Shown in pieces: positions 48,501 to 59,795 of a stretch of DNA of 64,000 bases (positions are counted from its first letter, which is position 1; each line of letters starts with the position of its first letter). The notes under the pieces were generated by a model, which was not told where the DNA came from, did not search any database, and saw only the letters and a list, made by a program, of their open reading frames with translations. The stretch spans positions 6,415,243 to 6,479,242 of the forward strand of contig NW_024881279.1 in assembly GCF_018691265.1 (NCBI RefSeq), read 5' to 3'. The stretch is from Tyto alba. Lineage: Eukaryota; Chordata; Aves; Strigiformes; Tytonidae. Made by a program: the position numbers and the translations under genes.

Positions 48501-51500
48501 GCAGCCGGGAACTGGAACTCAAAACTACCCTGCGGGAGCTGGTCATCTACATTGTCTTCCTGACGGACCTCTGTATAGGTAAGTCATCAAACGACAGGGG
48601 TGGCTGTTTGCAAATAATTAATGTGTAACTGAACCTCTTTCAGTATTTACGCCTCGCTCTGCCTGTTCCACCCAAACGTGCCACTTCACTCGGAATCGCT
48701 CTGACTGTCTTTTTCTAGCAGCATGACTTAATAACAACCGAAGCGGAGAAACGAGGTTAGAAGCCGTTGACATCCTCCAATTTCAGCCTGTGAGCATCCC
48801 CTCTTTGCCCCTTCCTTCCAGTGACGTTTGGTATGGTGAACATGGAAATGTACTACCTGAACAGAGTCATGTCCTATGTCTTCCTGGAGAACGACTCTGA
48901 GGACGGTAGTGGTGGTTTCAGCACTATTGGGAACAAAGATGATTTCTGGAGGGTAAGACATTAATTGCAAATATGTTTTCTGAGAGAGCAAACAAGTGAA
49001 GAAGCTTCTAGTGTTAATTCAGAGCAATACAGTCTCACAGTTCTCCTAAAAACCATGTGACAGATGTGCTTTCAGCTGAAGAAAGGCAAATAACTTCTTA
49101 AAATGCATTTGGAGAAATTCTGGGTACAAACAATGATACTGATACTTCTGAATAATCAGTCGAGGGAAACAATAGACCAATTAATTGCTGCATCATATTC
49201 TCAGTACTAGGCTTGGTCTGAAAGGAGATTCAATAAAACCAGAAAAATTTGAGGTTTACAGTTCTTTTGTCTTTCAGCTGTTAAAAAAAAATATATGATT
49301 TCCACTGGGGCAGCCAGGAAAACATACCATCTTGGTTCACCTGGTGTGCTGTTCGATTATATCATATTTCAGTGACAATTGCAAAACACCTCTGTTTTCA
49401 CTACTAGGTGGAAGACTTCCCAAAATTACCAGCATTGCCCAGCTGACAGCAGAAGGCAAAGTTTCTCATCCTACTCTTCCTTAAAAATGGAAGTGCCTGG
49501 TTATAGCCATTCATTTGGAAGAATTGTACTCCCTCTTATCATGGTGTCTGTTATTGCAAGTCCATAAAATAGTGAGCCCTTGCTATACAATGCATGTTCT
49601 GTTGTACTAGAAATTGTTGTAATGCAGCTCATATGGTCTCAGACCATGGGGGCATGTTGTTTTGTACTCAGAATAATGTTCTTCCCAAGTTTAATGCTCT
49701 TTACCTGCATCTAAGAATCACCCAGAAAAACAGATTTTTTTCCCCTGCCTTCAAAAAGATAAACTTCTTAATTTAGATTAGATGACTAAAAACCTAGTCA
49801 GAAATACATCCCAAAGCAGATCTTCAGAGATTAAGATAACCAACACATTTTGTTAAAACAGCATATAATGTTTGTGTTTAAATATATTTGTTTAGAATTA
49901 AGCAGAATTTTTCAGTGAAACCCAAACAGACATATGTTGCAGTCTTACCCTGAATAATCCCATTACATATCTCTGATAGAATTGCATAGGGAATAGAATT
50001 GTCTAATAGCAAAAAGATGTAAATATATCGTACTTATAAGACAGTATATAGGTGGCAATTATTTGTATTCTAGCTTAGACTCTGTAGCTATAAGAAACCT
50101 GAGAACCCTGTAGAGATTTGTATGCTAAGTGGGGTAATCATGGTATTTAAATCTTTTGAAACTTGTACATACAGTATGCAGAGGGACCCTTGTTGGATGG
50201 ACTCTACTGGGACAAATGGTATGACAACACGACGTTAACCATCCAGAACAACAGGAGCTATATTTACTATGAGAATTTGCTGCTAGGAGTACCCCAGATT
50301 CGGCAGCTGAAAGTACGCAGCAACACTTGCTCCATCTACCCATATTTCCGTACTTTTTTAGAAGACTGTTACAGTGACTATAATTACCGAGCTGAAGACA
50401 GGTCTGATTTTGGTCTAGGGAACGAATCTGAGTAAGTCATCCTACTTCAGCTCAGAAATGTTTTTGAAAACCTAACCAAATCCTTAATGCCAGTATTCTT
50501 CAGTTAGTAACAACCATGCATGCAATTAGATGAGTTTTTCTCTTGTTTACATTGAGATAAACCATGGAATTGGTTTTGTTCCAACATTATAGATGGGGAA
50601 TTTGGCATGGAAAAATCTATAGTGGAGAGACAGGAAGAACTGGAAACAGCAAGCCCAGTTCAGCAGAAGCACATGTTAGTGGGCCTATCTGCACTAACAT
50701 CTCTGGAGAAATGCTCAATTATATGAGGCCTGAATTTAAATGCCATGTTTATAAATTGGAATCATGTTAAAATGCTCTGGAAACAGAGCCAAAAGGTGTG
50801 CTTCGCACACTTCATTTAGCATTCATTTAACCCAATGAAAGAACATGTGAACAAGCCACAGTGATAATGAACTATGTAAACCAGATATATTCCATTCACC
50901 TATAAAGGTTTTAAGGTAATAAACTGTCTGGCCCACATTGGGTGAAATCCAGATTCATAAGCAATTGCTGGTTTGTGAATGTACTGAGTATTTAGCAAAT
51001 AAGAGAAATGGGAATATTTTAAGGCCATATGTCTCGTGCATATTTCCTGTAAAGAAAATTGGGTTTTAAAGGTCTGGCTTAAATAGTCAGTTGTGGATAC
51101 AGAAGAACACAAAAACAAGCATTGTATAAAATAAAAGTTAAAGCTTACTTCAGTCCAGTTTCCATAAGCTGAGCGGCTTTATTTTCCCATTTCTGATAGG
51201 TGGAAATACACCTCGGCCCGCTCGTTATCCCCATGGTACTGGGGATCTATGGCCTTGTATGGCAGTGGAGGATATATATTCACCTTACCTAAATCAAAGA
51301 AGGAGAGCATGGAGAAGTTGCAGTTTCTCAGGCAGAACGGCTGGCTCACTAGAGGAACCAGGGTTATATTTATCGACTTCTCAACATATAATGCTAACTT
51401 AAACCTCTTCTGTGTAATCAAGTGAGTTCTTACCTTTACTACATGTGAAATCCTCTTTAGTGAGGCATGATGCTTCCCTAAGGACACAAGGAAAGGCTGG

Positions 51501-54500
51501 TCACTTCAGACATATGTAGCTATGTTTCTCAGGTAGCAGCTGGCAAGACATTAATTAAAAATGCAGAAATTCAGTTAATGCAGGGAACAGATGCAGATAT
51601 TTCCTTTTTTTTTTTTTAATAGTTGATGTCTGGTCTGTACAGCTAGTTGCTGCTGTCTGTTGGAATGGATTTCATAGCCTTTTGCAAGGTCAAAGACTGG
51701 ATTATTAGTCCTCTTGTCAGCTAGTGGAAGGAAAAGACTCAGGGCAGGGTGAACATTTGCACTTCTGAGACACAGTTTCTTTAAGGACTTTTAACCAAAC
51801 ACCATAGCTTGGGTACTCCAAGAGCTTCTTTTTTTTTTTTTCCCTCAACTTTTCCTACCATGTAATACTTTCTTCATGGGGGACCTAGTGTAGCCCTTAA
51901 AAGAAGATCTTACAGATGTAGGAGTTCCAGTGATGTAGAAAATTAAGGGCTGAGATGATTTAAAGGGATGGTAACTAACACCAGTCTCCCAATTTTTTTC
52001 AGGTTGGTGGTGGAGTTCCCTGCTACTGGGGGTGCTCTCACCTCTTCACATATCTACTCTGTGAAGCTCCTCAGATACGTCACGTATTATGATTACTTCC
52101 TGGCTTCTTGCGAAATCATCTTTTGCCTCTTTATTGTTGCATTCATAATCCAGGAAACTCTAAAAATTGTAAAACTGAAAAAGGACTATTTCAGAAGTGC
52201 CTGGAACTGGCTGGAATTGTTGCTGCTGGGGGTGAGCTACCTCTTGACTTTCACTTCTGTGCTTGCCAGACTAGGCTAGCACAGGATAGACAGCCAGCCA
52301 GCCCCAACAGCCCAAATCTGTGTCTCGTTAGTCAGTCACCCACTGTTCATGCTGAAGAGGCCACATGGCCCACCAGGGTCCAGCACACTCCAACTCTTCT
52401 AGCCTTGCTGTCAATTTGTTGCAGTTCCATGTCCTTTCTATTCATTATCCACCTTGTTTGGTTTAGCCTTAGTCTTTGCAGAGCAGGGAAGCACTAGTGC
52501 ATAACAGAGGTAACACAGTAAAATTAGAATGTATGCAGCATATTACATAGCACAAGCCCAGAATTATTACAGTACAATTACAAATTATTTGGCTAATAAA
52601 GTCTCATATATAGAGTTTATGACAAAACATCCAAAAATCTCAGGTTCTTCAAATCTAACCGAGGGCCTTCTGAAATCAGCACAGTCTTACCAGTGCAAAG
52701 TGACAAGTGTGAAGAAAGGGGCTGTAACCGGGCTTCAGTTTCACTTGCTTCTGCTTTCCTTCAGGCATCCATCCTTGCTATCACCTTCAACATCTACCGC
52801 ACTGTAGAAGTGTCCCTGCTAATGGAAGAGCTGCTCTCTGATGCTCATGTATATCCAGACTTCTATTTCCTTGCATTCTGGCAAGTCCGTTACAACAACA
52901 TGGTTGCTATCAACATCTTCTTTGCTTGGATCAAGGTACTGGTGTTTTGTTTTTTTTTTTTCCCTTTTTTTTTTTTTTTTTTTTTTTTACTCAAGAATCA
53001 GTGTTTCTAAGCATAGCATAAATGTTCACTTTTACCTTTTCATGGGTGTATTGCAAAGGTGGGGCTAAAAGGGAGAATTTTGTTTATAAGATTCCAGAAG
53101 AGTTTAAAATTACATCCTTCTCATAAACATGGGTCACACAAATTCCAAGCCCATCTGAAAAAAAATACTGCACATGGGCAGCTGTCTACATTAGAGCAGC
53201 TGGGAAATTACATGGCCAAACAACCTCCTCAAACTCAGTCTTTTCCTAGACCCAATATTGTCCAGGTCACAGCCTGACCTATACAGATGGCACGGCTGTA
53301 ATAGGTGAAGCTATTCATAGCTTTTGTAGCCAAAATCTTTGAAAACAGTAGCTAATTTTTAACTGCAGAGGAAGGCAAAACATGTCTGAACTTGATTCAG
53401 AAGTGGGTTTGTGCCAGGACACCTTTAATTTCACTTTTAATTGCAGATACGTTTGCTGATCTCTGGACAGAGTAGCAAACTTCTCTAAGATTGGTGGCTA
53501 CTTTTGTTCCTAACCATGTCCTCTGGGGCCAAACCAGTCCTGCATGTTTGTGTGCCACTGCCCCTAATCCACCAGACCCTGCTTGCCCGGGATGGGGTTT
53601 GCACCCAGCAGACAGCAGTGACTTTGCTCTGGGTGGCCTCTGTGTTCCCAGTGACTGGATGAAATTTCCCAAAGCTTTGCCTGATCCTGGACCGCTTTCA
53701 GGCCCCTTCTCCCCCGAGATATTTGTAAAACACCCAGCACAAAGCAGCTGTGAAACAGGCCAGGGGGGCTGCTCCCATCTGCCAGAAGAGATCACACTTT
53801 GCAGTCATACTCCCCATACCTGAATATAAACTATCATGAAAGGTCATGTCCTTTTAAAACGAACAGGCTTTTGGTCTTCCTCCACCTCCCAAGGCCGAGG
53901 CTGCAGGAAGAAGCTGTTTGGGAACACGGGCGTCCACCAGTTCTATGGATGGTCTTCCTCATTACATCCATTCTGTACCCCAGCTGCACATTCCTTCTGC
54001 ATCATCCTCCCCTCAGACTGATTACTGCTAATTTAGTAGCATAGCTATGTTTATAATTAATGACTGTCATTGAACAAGGCTTTTGTTCAGGCCTTGTTTC
54101 GGACCCAAAGTAAAAGATAGCTCCTTACCAACTCAGTCCATCAGGGATTCCTCAGATACAGGAGAGTGGGATGGCTTGCCATCTTGACCAGGTCCCACAT
54201 CTGCTAGAGCTGATTACACATACCAGTACCCAGCAACAACCTGTCTACACACTATTAGCTTTAGCACGTAAGCATATTTGTCCTGCAGAACTTTCATCTT
54301 CTCCAGAAACACACCCAATCCCAGTTCTTACAGATACATACCATGGAACTTAGTTCTAGGTAAGGCTGAACCTGTAAATTATGATTACATATAATATTCC
54401 TGAAATTCTGTTAAGAAGTTTTAATATCCCCTGATAACAATATGTTCTGTTCTGTTGCAGATATTTAAATATGTAAGCTTTAACAAAACTATGACGCAGC

Positions 54501-57500
54501 TGTCCTCCACTTTATCTCGCTGTGCCAAAGACGTCATTGGATTTGCCATCATGTTCTTCATCATTTTCTTTGCCTATGCCCAGTTAGGCTATCTGGTCTT
54601 TGGGTCGCAAGTTGAAGAGTTTTCCAATTTCCAAAACTGCATGTATGCTACTTTCTAAACTTTTTGATACAAACCCCCCAGTTGGTGCAGGTTCAAACCA
54701 GTTTCTGCTAAGCAGAACTTAAGAGTACAGCTCTCCAACACTTAAGCTTATTTCATAGAGTAAAACCAATTTTGTTGGCTCTACAATCAATTTCCCAAAG
54801 CCTCCATATGTTCAAAAGGGACCAAATGTACATTAAAACAGGTCAGGGAAGCATAAGAAGGGGAAGCTCAGCAGTAGTTCATGTGATGGAGCTGTTAGTC
54901 CCCACAGCAATCAACACAAGCGTGCCATGTGTAACCAGGCCCCTGGGCAGTCGGGCAGGCCTGGCCTCTTTCAAAAGCCAGACTGTGAAACTACCCAGCA
55001 GACATGCCACTGGGTAGGTGATGGAGTCCCCAGCGTGAAAACCACGGAACTGCTTGAGAGACCCAAGAGGCTCAGAGCACAACTGAGCACGTTTGCAAAC
55101 AGGAATTACTGCTCTTAGAAAAAAAACATCCAGCTGCCTAGCCAGGAGTCCCCAGATCTCATCTGCTGGCTCTCTTACTTTCTTCCCCAGACTTTTTTCA
55201 GCCCCCCACAGTTGCAACATCATCAGATCAGTTCCAGGTGCCAGCTCCTCACGCCTTGCAGCAACCGTAACCTGTCACCCACTGTGTGTGTTGTGTTTTA
55301 TCCCATGGCTATGTTTCTTACAACTTTAGAGAGGTATCTTTAGCATACCAGATTGTTTGAAAGCAGCTTTTCATCTAAAATTAAGGCACCTCTAAACCAG
55401 AAAAATAGCTCAGTTTGGATCCACGTGGATATGACTTAGTTCTAAGATGCTGCAATATAGAGAAATAAGTATTTATTTGCCTTGGCTAGGAATAAAATTC
55501 TGTATTGGGGGACAGATACCTATACTGTTACCTTCTGTACTAACAGAAGAAAAGGCATCATGAAGCTAGAACAGAAGGGAAATAATTTAAAAATACAAAC
55601 AAAAAAAACACAGGTGATTTATTCAAAGTGCCAAAGTGGAAGTATTTTCTCATACAAGCCATTTAAAAATTCCTTCTTACTTTCAAATTCTCAAATATAT
55701 GCTAAATGCCCAATTTACCATTGCTGTATTATCCTGGCTTGCCTTTTGATTTCAGTGATTTAAGGTAATGATGAATCACTCTCAATTGTATCTATTGCCT
55801 TTTTTTTTTTTTAATAATGTTTACAATACTTCTCTTTAGGAGAAGCCAGTCAACCTCATTCTGCTATTTTTAACTTCCAGCTTTACACAGTTTCGTATTG
55901 TGCTGGGAGATTTTAATTTTGAGACCATAGAAGATGCAAACAGAATCCTTGGACCTATTTACTTCATCACATTTGTATTTTTTGTGTTCCTCGTATTGCT
56001 GGTAGGTATCATTGTAAAAATGCTTATCATTTTGCATAGGCAGTAGAGAAGAACTGTTGTACTTTTTCACCCTAAGCTGACCCTGGGCTGGCCCTCGATA
56101 CACCTGACCTGCACAGAGAGACAGTCTGAACTCCTTCGCAGGAGTTCCAAGCCAGCAAGACATTTCACAGCTCTCCCTTCTTCCACACAGCCCCAAAAGG
56201 GGCTTTTGGACCACAAAACAAGCATGCTGCACCTTCCACTCTACTGAACCACCCATTTGTTGAGATTTTAATTTCTGAAAACTTAATTGGCTGCTCTTGA
56301 AAACTGTGTAATGTCAGCCTTGTCAGGAAGGTTAAAGAGAGACTTCAACGGAACTGCATATGTGCAGGTTTGCTTTATCAGATCGGTGGTTTCATAAATT
56401 ACTTCAGATTGAAACACCATCTGGAAAAGCTACAAGTATACAACAGGAAATCCGTTACCTCCAAGGAACGGGGCCTTTTAGCTGATACTGCAGATGGGAA
56501 GTAAATTATTTGTCTTCCCAAAATATTCCCTAAAACTCTAAGATGATCAGATAATTTAACTGCATTAGGAGCATATATGTACCCAGAAAAGTTCTTCAGT
56601 TCCATTAGTTACGTGCCTTAGCATGCAACAGCCCCAGCATAATACAAATGCAGTTTCCAGAAACAACTAACAATGTCATTCCTGTGCAGAATGTGTTTTT
56701 GGCTATCATAAACGACACCTATTCAGAAGTCAAAGCAGCCTTTGAAGTGATACCCAGTCAGGAACTTCATATTGGAGACTTCTTCAGACAGGTAAGTAAC
56801 CAATTCCGTAACAACCTCATTTCTTTCAAAATAAGAAGAGGAGTTCCAAGCTACATTGCTAGCAGGGAGCCTTAAACAGCTGGGCCACAACCATTTAAGA
56901 ACACCCAATATTTGTTTTTCTACTTCAAATAAACATTTGACAGATACAGAAACATCCTTCCACGACACAAAGCCACAGAAGCTCCTCGTGGTAAGAGTAG
57001 CATATGAGTTAGGGTGCAAGGGGCCTACCTTTACTTCACCCTTTTAAAAGCAATACTTAAGGCCAGTCTGGTTTGTGATGCACCCCATCATCCGCTTTCT
57101 TAAAGTGCTTACAGTTGCTGTTCTTCCAAACTGAGAAACTAAAGATCATCTCTGCATGAGAAGACAGGTAGACACTCCACAAATTTCATACCATTTTTAC
57201 ATGCCAGAAAGGAGTACAAAAGAGGAACAAAGCCTTCCTTTACAGTTCAGCTTAAAAGTATGACCTCCTTTCCTGCCAAATGCATGCACTGAAGCCAAAG
57301 AGATTGTATACAGTTCTGTTGCTGGGACAAGTCAGTACCTCCACCTAGAAACCTAACTGTAACTGGAGAATAATACAGCATCACAAGGGAGATAGAGAAG
57401 ATTGAGAGAGGTGGGGGATGAGAGACCTGTGCATTCAGACTGTGGTTCTCCCAGTTGGCCTACACTGACCACGCTGCAGAGGGCTGGCAGCCATACCTGC

Positions 57501-59634
57501 CTGAAATTGTCCTGTGGGATTTTATGAGTGGCATAGAGACAAGTTACACTGCTCTGCAAAGCCTGGCTTTCGTTAAGGAGAAGGAAGGGGGAGTCCCTGG
57601 GCAGGATACAGCTGTCTGGGTCAGCAGCAGCACAGCTTAGATCCCCCCCACCCAAGCTCATTCTCTTACTCAGGACTACAGTAAGATTAAACTGAATACA
57701 TCTGAAAACAGAAACTCTTACTGGAGTTGGCTGGCTATTACCTTCAGGGATTTAATAACAAATAGAGTAGTGTAAGTTCTCTGAGAACTGGTGGGATTTC
57801 TGTTTCATTGCCAAGGCATTATACGGGTGGTTTGTTCCTTACGGTCGAGTCCTTGTGCAAAAGCGTCTCTGGTTAAACACAAGCCCTTTAACATGCCCAA
57901 CTTCCCCTTTCTGCATTCAGGGTTGCAATAAGGCCCTTATCATGCTTAAGTTGAAGAAACCAGAGACGGGTACAAAACCAGCAGACGAGAGCTTGGAAAG
58001 GTAGGATCTCGGCACGTGCTGTTACCCCCTGCACCGAGCACAGACCTATTCTCACAGGACTTCTGTCTCTTCTCATTTGTGTGAATGACAAGCAAGCGAT
58101 TTTCAGTCACTGAAAGAAAGGATAGTTCTAAGCTTTCCATTGGAGACAGCGTTAGTGAAAAGGTAAGCTTTATTCCTTCCTATATTCTTAGAAACTGCTG
58201 ATTATATTTCACAAGTTGAATAATACAGAAGGAGGTAGAGTTGTCCCCACTGTTACTTACAAAAGCTATTTCTCCACAGGATACTATTTTTAACATCATA
58301 GGAATAGCAAAAGCTAGACCTATAAATGAAGAAAAAAAATCACTAATTATGCCCAAAACATCAAATGAAAGCTTGTTCAGGCAAGCTTATGCACTACAAT
58401 AGCAGAGCTGGCAGCAGGGTGAGGTCAGTGTATCTTAGCAATGCTATAAACTTGTGAGCTGGGCATTTGCCCAAATGTTAAACGGAAACAGATGTATGGA
58501 AAACAAGTTTTACAGCAATCTATTGGGTCATAGGCTGCATCTACAGCAAGAAGATAGATTACTATAGCTTCCTTTTGCATTACAAAAAGGTTTCCAGCAG
58601 TTGTTGGTAGTTCTGTATCCAGGCTAAGCCTGTGCAAGTACTTCTAAACCATATATAAAAAAAAAAAAAAAAAAATTACTTCAAGGAGGGAAAAGCCCCT
58701 TGGCTAGCTGTAAATACAACTAGCCACAATATTTCAAATCTCAACTCTGAAAAATATGTATTCCTATATCCTTTTTGGAAGGGCCAGAAGGAAAATCCAC
58801 TTTCAGATGGGGAACATTTTTCTCCTCAAAGCCGCATGTCTTTTCCTGCATGCATGTCCCCTCCCTGCATGAGAGATGGTGTTATAGTGCCATGCTGGCT
58901 TTGTTATTTTTTTTTTTTTTTTGATATCTCTGGTGTTGAATAGAACATTCTGACATTATCAAGGCTACAGCGAGGGAAAGAAAAACTTCGTGACAAGTCT
59001 CCATCTACTGAGGACGGGAACTCAGTCACAGCTGAGAGCTACGTCTCCAGTGCAGAATTTCAGGAGTAAGTGTGTACAAGTCTGTTCTTGCAGTCTTATT
59101 CACATTCCCAGGCAGCTGCAGCCCTGACTGAAACCCTCACCCAGTGACAACCTGAGACACAGAACAGCAATACAAAAGTCAGTGATTTTAAGATATTTTA
59201 AGTGCTCTTACACCGGCTCACAACAGCTGCCCTCAGGGAGGGAAGAAGAAAACAAAAGAATTTAGTAGAGCAACTTGTAAGGACATTAGTCAAGAACAGG
59301 TGGGACAAGAATTTAAAATACCGTCACTCTTCCAAAAAAACTCCTTGGGGCTGCCCGGGGAGGGGGACCCAGGCTGTAGGACCTTCTGCCTGTGAAGTGG
59401 TATTTCAGGACTCGGACCCTTGGCAGCTGACACAAGTGAACAAAGAGAAGGATTGCAAATGCAAGTTTAAGGTCAGCACCATCTCATAGATATCTGGCTG
59501 TATTTGTGTGTTCTAGGCTCTTCAAGTATGCTGCTGAGTTGGGGAGGGAATTAAACAACACTAATGTGCAACTCAGGAGAGTTATGAGAAGCGTGCAAAA
59601 ACTGAAGGCTTCTTCCAGCAAAACAGAACAGTAA
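48315..59634 (+). CDS. PKD2L2: Polycystin-2-like 2 cation channel (14 coding exons)
   Basis: PKD2L2 belongs to the polycystin TRP-channel group; subunits form tetrameric cation channels. Exons 48315-48372, 48477-48578, 48822-48952, 50175-50431, 51200-51421, 52003-52231, 52765-52935, 54461-54642, 55881-56001, 56690-56791, 57921-58000, 58093-58162, 58944-59065 and 59517-59634 give 1965 nt, 654 aa (human about 613-624). TM1 is at about 38-58. The polycystin extracellular domain spans about 60-270, with N-linked sequons in DNTT, NNRS and NESE. Then follow S2 (285-312), S3 (325-346), S4 (376-399), S5 (418-441), the pore with filter L459-G460-D461 in [10 protein letters not shown], and S6 (475-506) running into [14 protein letters not shown] short helical tail ends the protein. 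No EF-hand is seen, as in human PKD2L2. ATG context CACCATGG is optimal. Exon 12 is the least certain exon. Confidence 0.93.
48477..48578 (+). CDS. PKD2L2: PKD2L2 exon 2: TM1
   Basis: Encodes [20 protein letters not shown] then [14 protein letters not shown]. Human has EVEITTTLQELLLYFIFLINLCI. Acceptor CCCCAACCAG, donor GTAAGT. Confidence 0.94.
48822..48952 (+). CDS. PKD2L2: PKD2L2 exon 3: post-TM1 segment
   Basis: Encodes [20 protein letters not shown], an acidic loop and [10 protein letters not shown]. Human has TFGMVNPHMYYLNKVMSSLF. Acceptor CCTTCCTTCCAG, donor GTAAGA. Confidence 0.96.
50175..50431 (+). CDS. PKD2L2: PKD2L2 exon 4: polycystin extracellular domain
   Basis: Encodes [38 protein letters not shown] and C-rich sequence to DFGLGNES. 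Human has MEGPLLEGLYWDSWYNN and YYENILLGVPRVRQLKVRNN. Contains N-glycosylation sequons. Donor GTAAGT. Confidence 0.96.
51200..51421 (+). CDS. PKD2L2: PKD2L2 exon 5: polycystin extracellular domain, second part
   Basis: A 222-nt exon with acceptor TTTCTGATAG and donor GTGAGT. It encodes [33 protein letters not shown] and [20 protein letters not shown] then LNLFCVI. Human has SPWHWGFLGVYRNGGYIFTL and [20 protein letters not shown]. Confidence 0.95.
52003..52231 (+). CDS. PKD2L2: PKD2L2 exon 6: S2 and start of S3
   Basis: Encodes [60 protein letters not shown] and [10 protein letters not shown]. Human has LVAEFPATGGILTSWQFYSV. Acceptor TTTTTTTCAG, donor GTGAGC. Confidence 0.96.
52765..52935 (+). 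CDS. PKD2L2: PKD2L2 exon 7: S3-S4
   Basis: Encodes [40 protein letters not shown] and IFFAWIK. The spacing to the human protein (WLELLL...DFYF) is identical. A 40-base T-rich tract starts about ten bases after the donor GTACTG. Confidence 0.95.
52945..52988. repeat. T-rich homopolymer tract beside exon 7
   Basis: A nearly pure T run interrupted by a few other bases, in the intron close to the exon 7 splice donor. Simple sequence. Confidence 0.9.
54461..54642 (+). CDS. PKD2L2: PKD2L2 exon 8: S4-S5 linker and S5
   Basis: Encodes [40 protein letters not shown] and [17 protein letters not shown]. Near-identical to human ([40 protein letters not shown]). Donor GTATGC. Confidence 0.97.
55881..56001 (+). 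CDS. PKD2L2: PKD2L2 exon 9: pore and S6 start
   Basis: Encodes [20 protein letters not shown] and [20 protein letters not shown]. The pore helix and LGD filter match human [11 protein letters not shown]6 begins at GPIYFITF. Acceptor TAACTTCCAG after a T-rich tract, donor GTAGGT. Confidence 0.97.
56690..56791 (+). CDS. PKD2L2: PKD2L2 exon 10: S6 end and proximal tail
   Basis: Encodes [20 protein letters not shown] then [14 protein letters not shown]. The S6 end [14 protein letters not shown] is the polycystin signature. The following tail differs from human (SIGRRLDFELGKMIKQ) but keeps its length and ends in Q. Confidence 0.93.
57921..58000 (+). CDS. PKD2L2: PKD2L2 exon 11: C-terminal tail
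   Basis: Encodes [20 protein letters not shown] then ADESLE. It aligns loosely with human SYKNVLEKFRLKKAQ. Acceptor CTGCATTCAG, donor GTAGGA. Confidence 0.85.
58093..58162 (+). CDS. PKD2L2: PKD2L2 exon 12 (70 nt, predicted)
   Basis: Encodes [20 protein letters not shown] then VSEK. The acceptor GTGAATGACAAG is imperfect; the donor GTAAGC is good. Exon 11 ends two bases into a codon and exon 13 starts in phase 0, so an intervening exon of length 3n+1 is required. This is the only one seen. The nearer AG at 58106 would give an in-frame stop. Confidence 0.65.
58944..59065 (+). CDS. PKD2L2: PKD2L2 exon 13: tail
   Basis: Encodes [20 protein letters not shown], an acidic Ser/Thr-rich segment and YVSSAEFQE. 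Human has KKWKERLEKKYYS... and VTQEEFRELF at the same place. Acceptor after a T tract (GTTGAATAG), donor GTAAGT. Confidence 0.85.
59517..59634 (+). CDS. PKD2L2: PKD2L2 exon 14: C-terminal coiled coil and stop
   Basis: Encodes [20 protein letters not shown] then [18 protein letters not shown] with TAA at 59632-59634. Human ends LFLYAVELEKELHYINLKLN and QVVRKVSAL. The heptad pattern of Leu/Val suggests a short coiled coil, typical of polycystin tails. The bird form is about ten residues longer at the end. Confidence 0.93.
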
Positions 59635-59795
59635 AATGCATGAGCTTGTCTGGTAACAGAGATGACCTGACTCTTCACACAGTTTAAATAAATCCAAAGT
59701 CCCTGTCCCCCCGCTCTCCCCCTTTATTATTTTCTACTTCTGGATAAGAAAAACAGGAATGTTAATAAAGGGCTATACCACTGTTGCTTCTGGGT
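59635..59795 (+). terminator. PKD2L2: PKD2L2 3'UTR with AATAAA signals
   Basis: AATAAA occurs at 59687-59692 and 59764-59769, so cleavage near 59790 is expected. Confidence 0.65.

Noticed and set aside
50564..50770. 68-aa frame downstream of PKD2L2 exon 4
   Set aside because: Frame and phase do not fit the channel, and the human protein continues directly in the exon at 51200.
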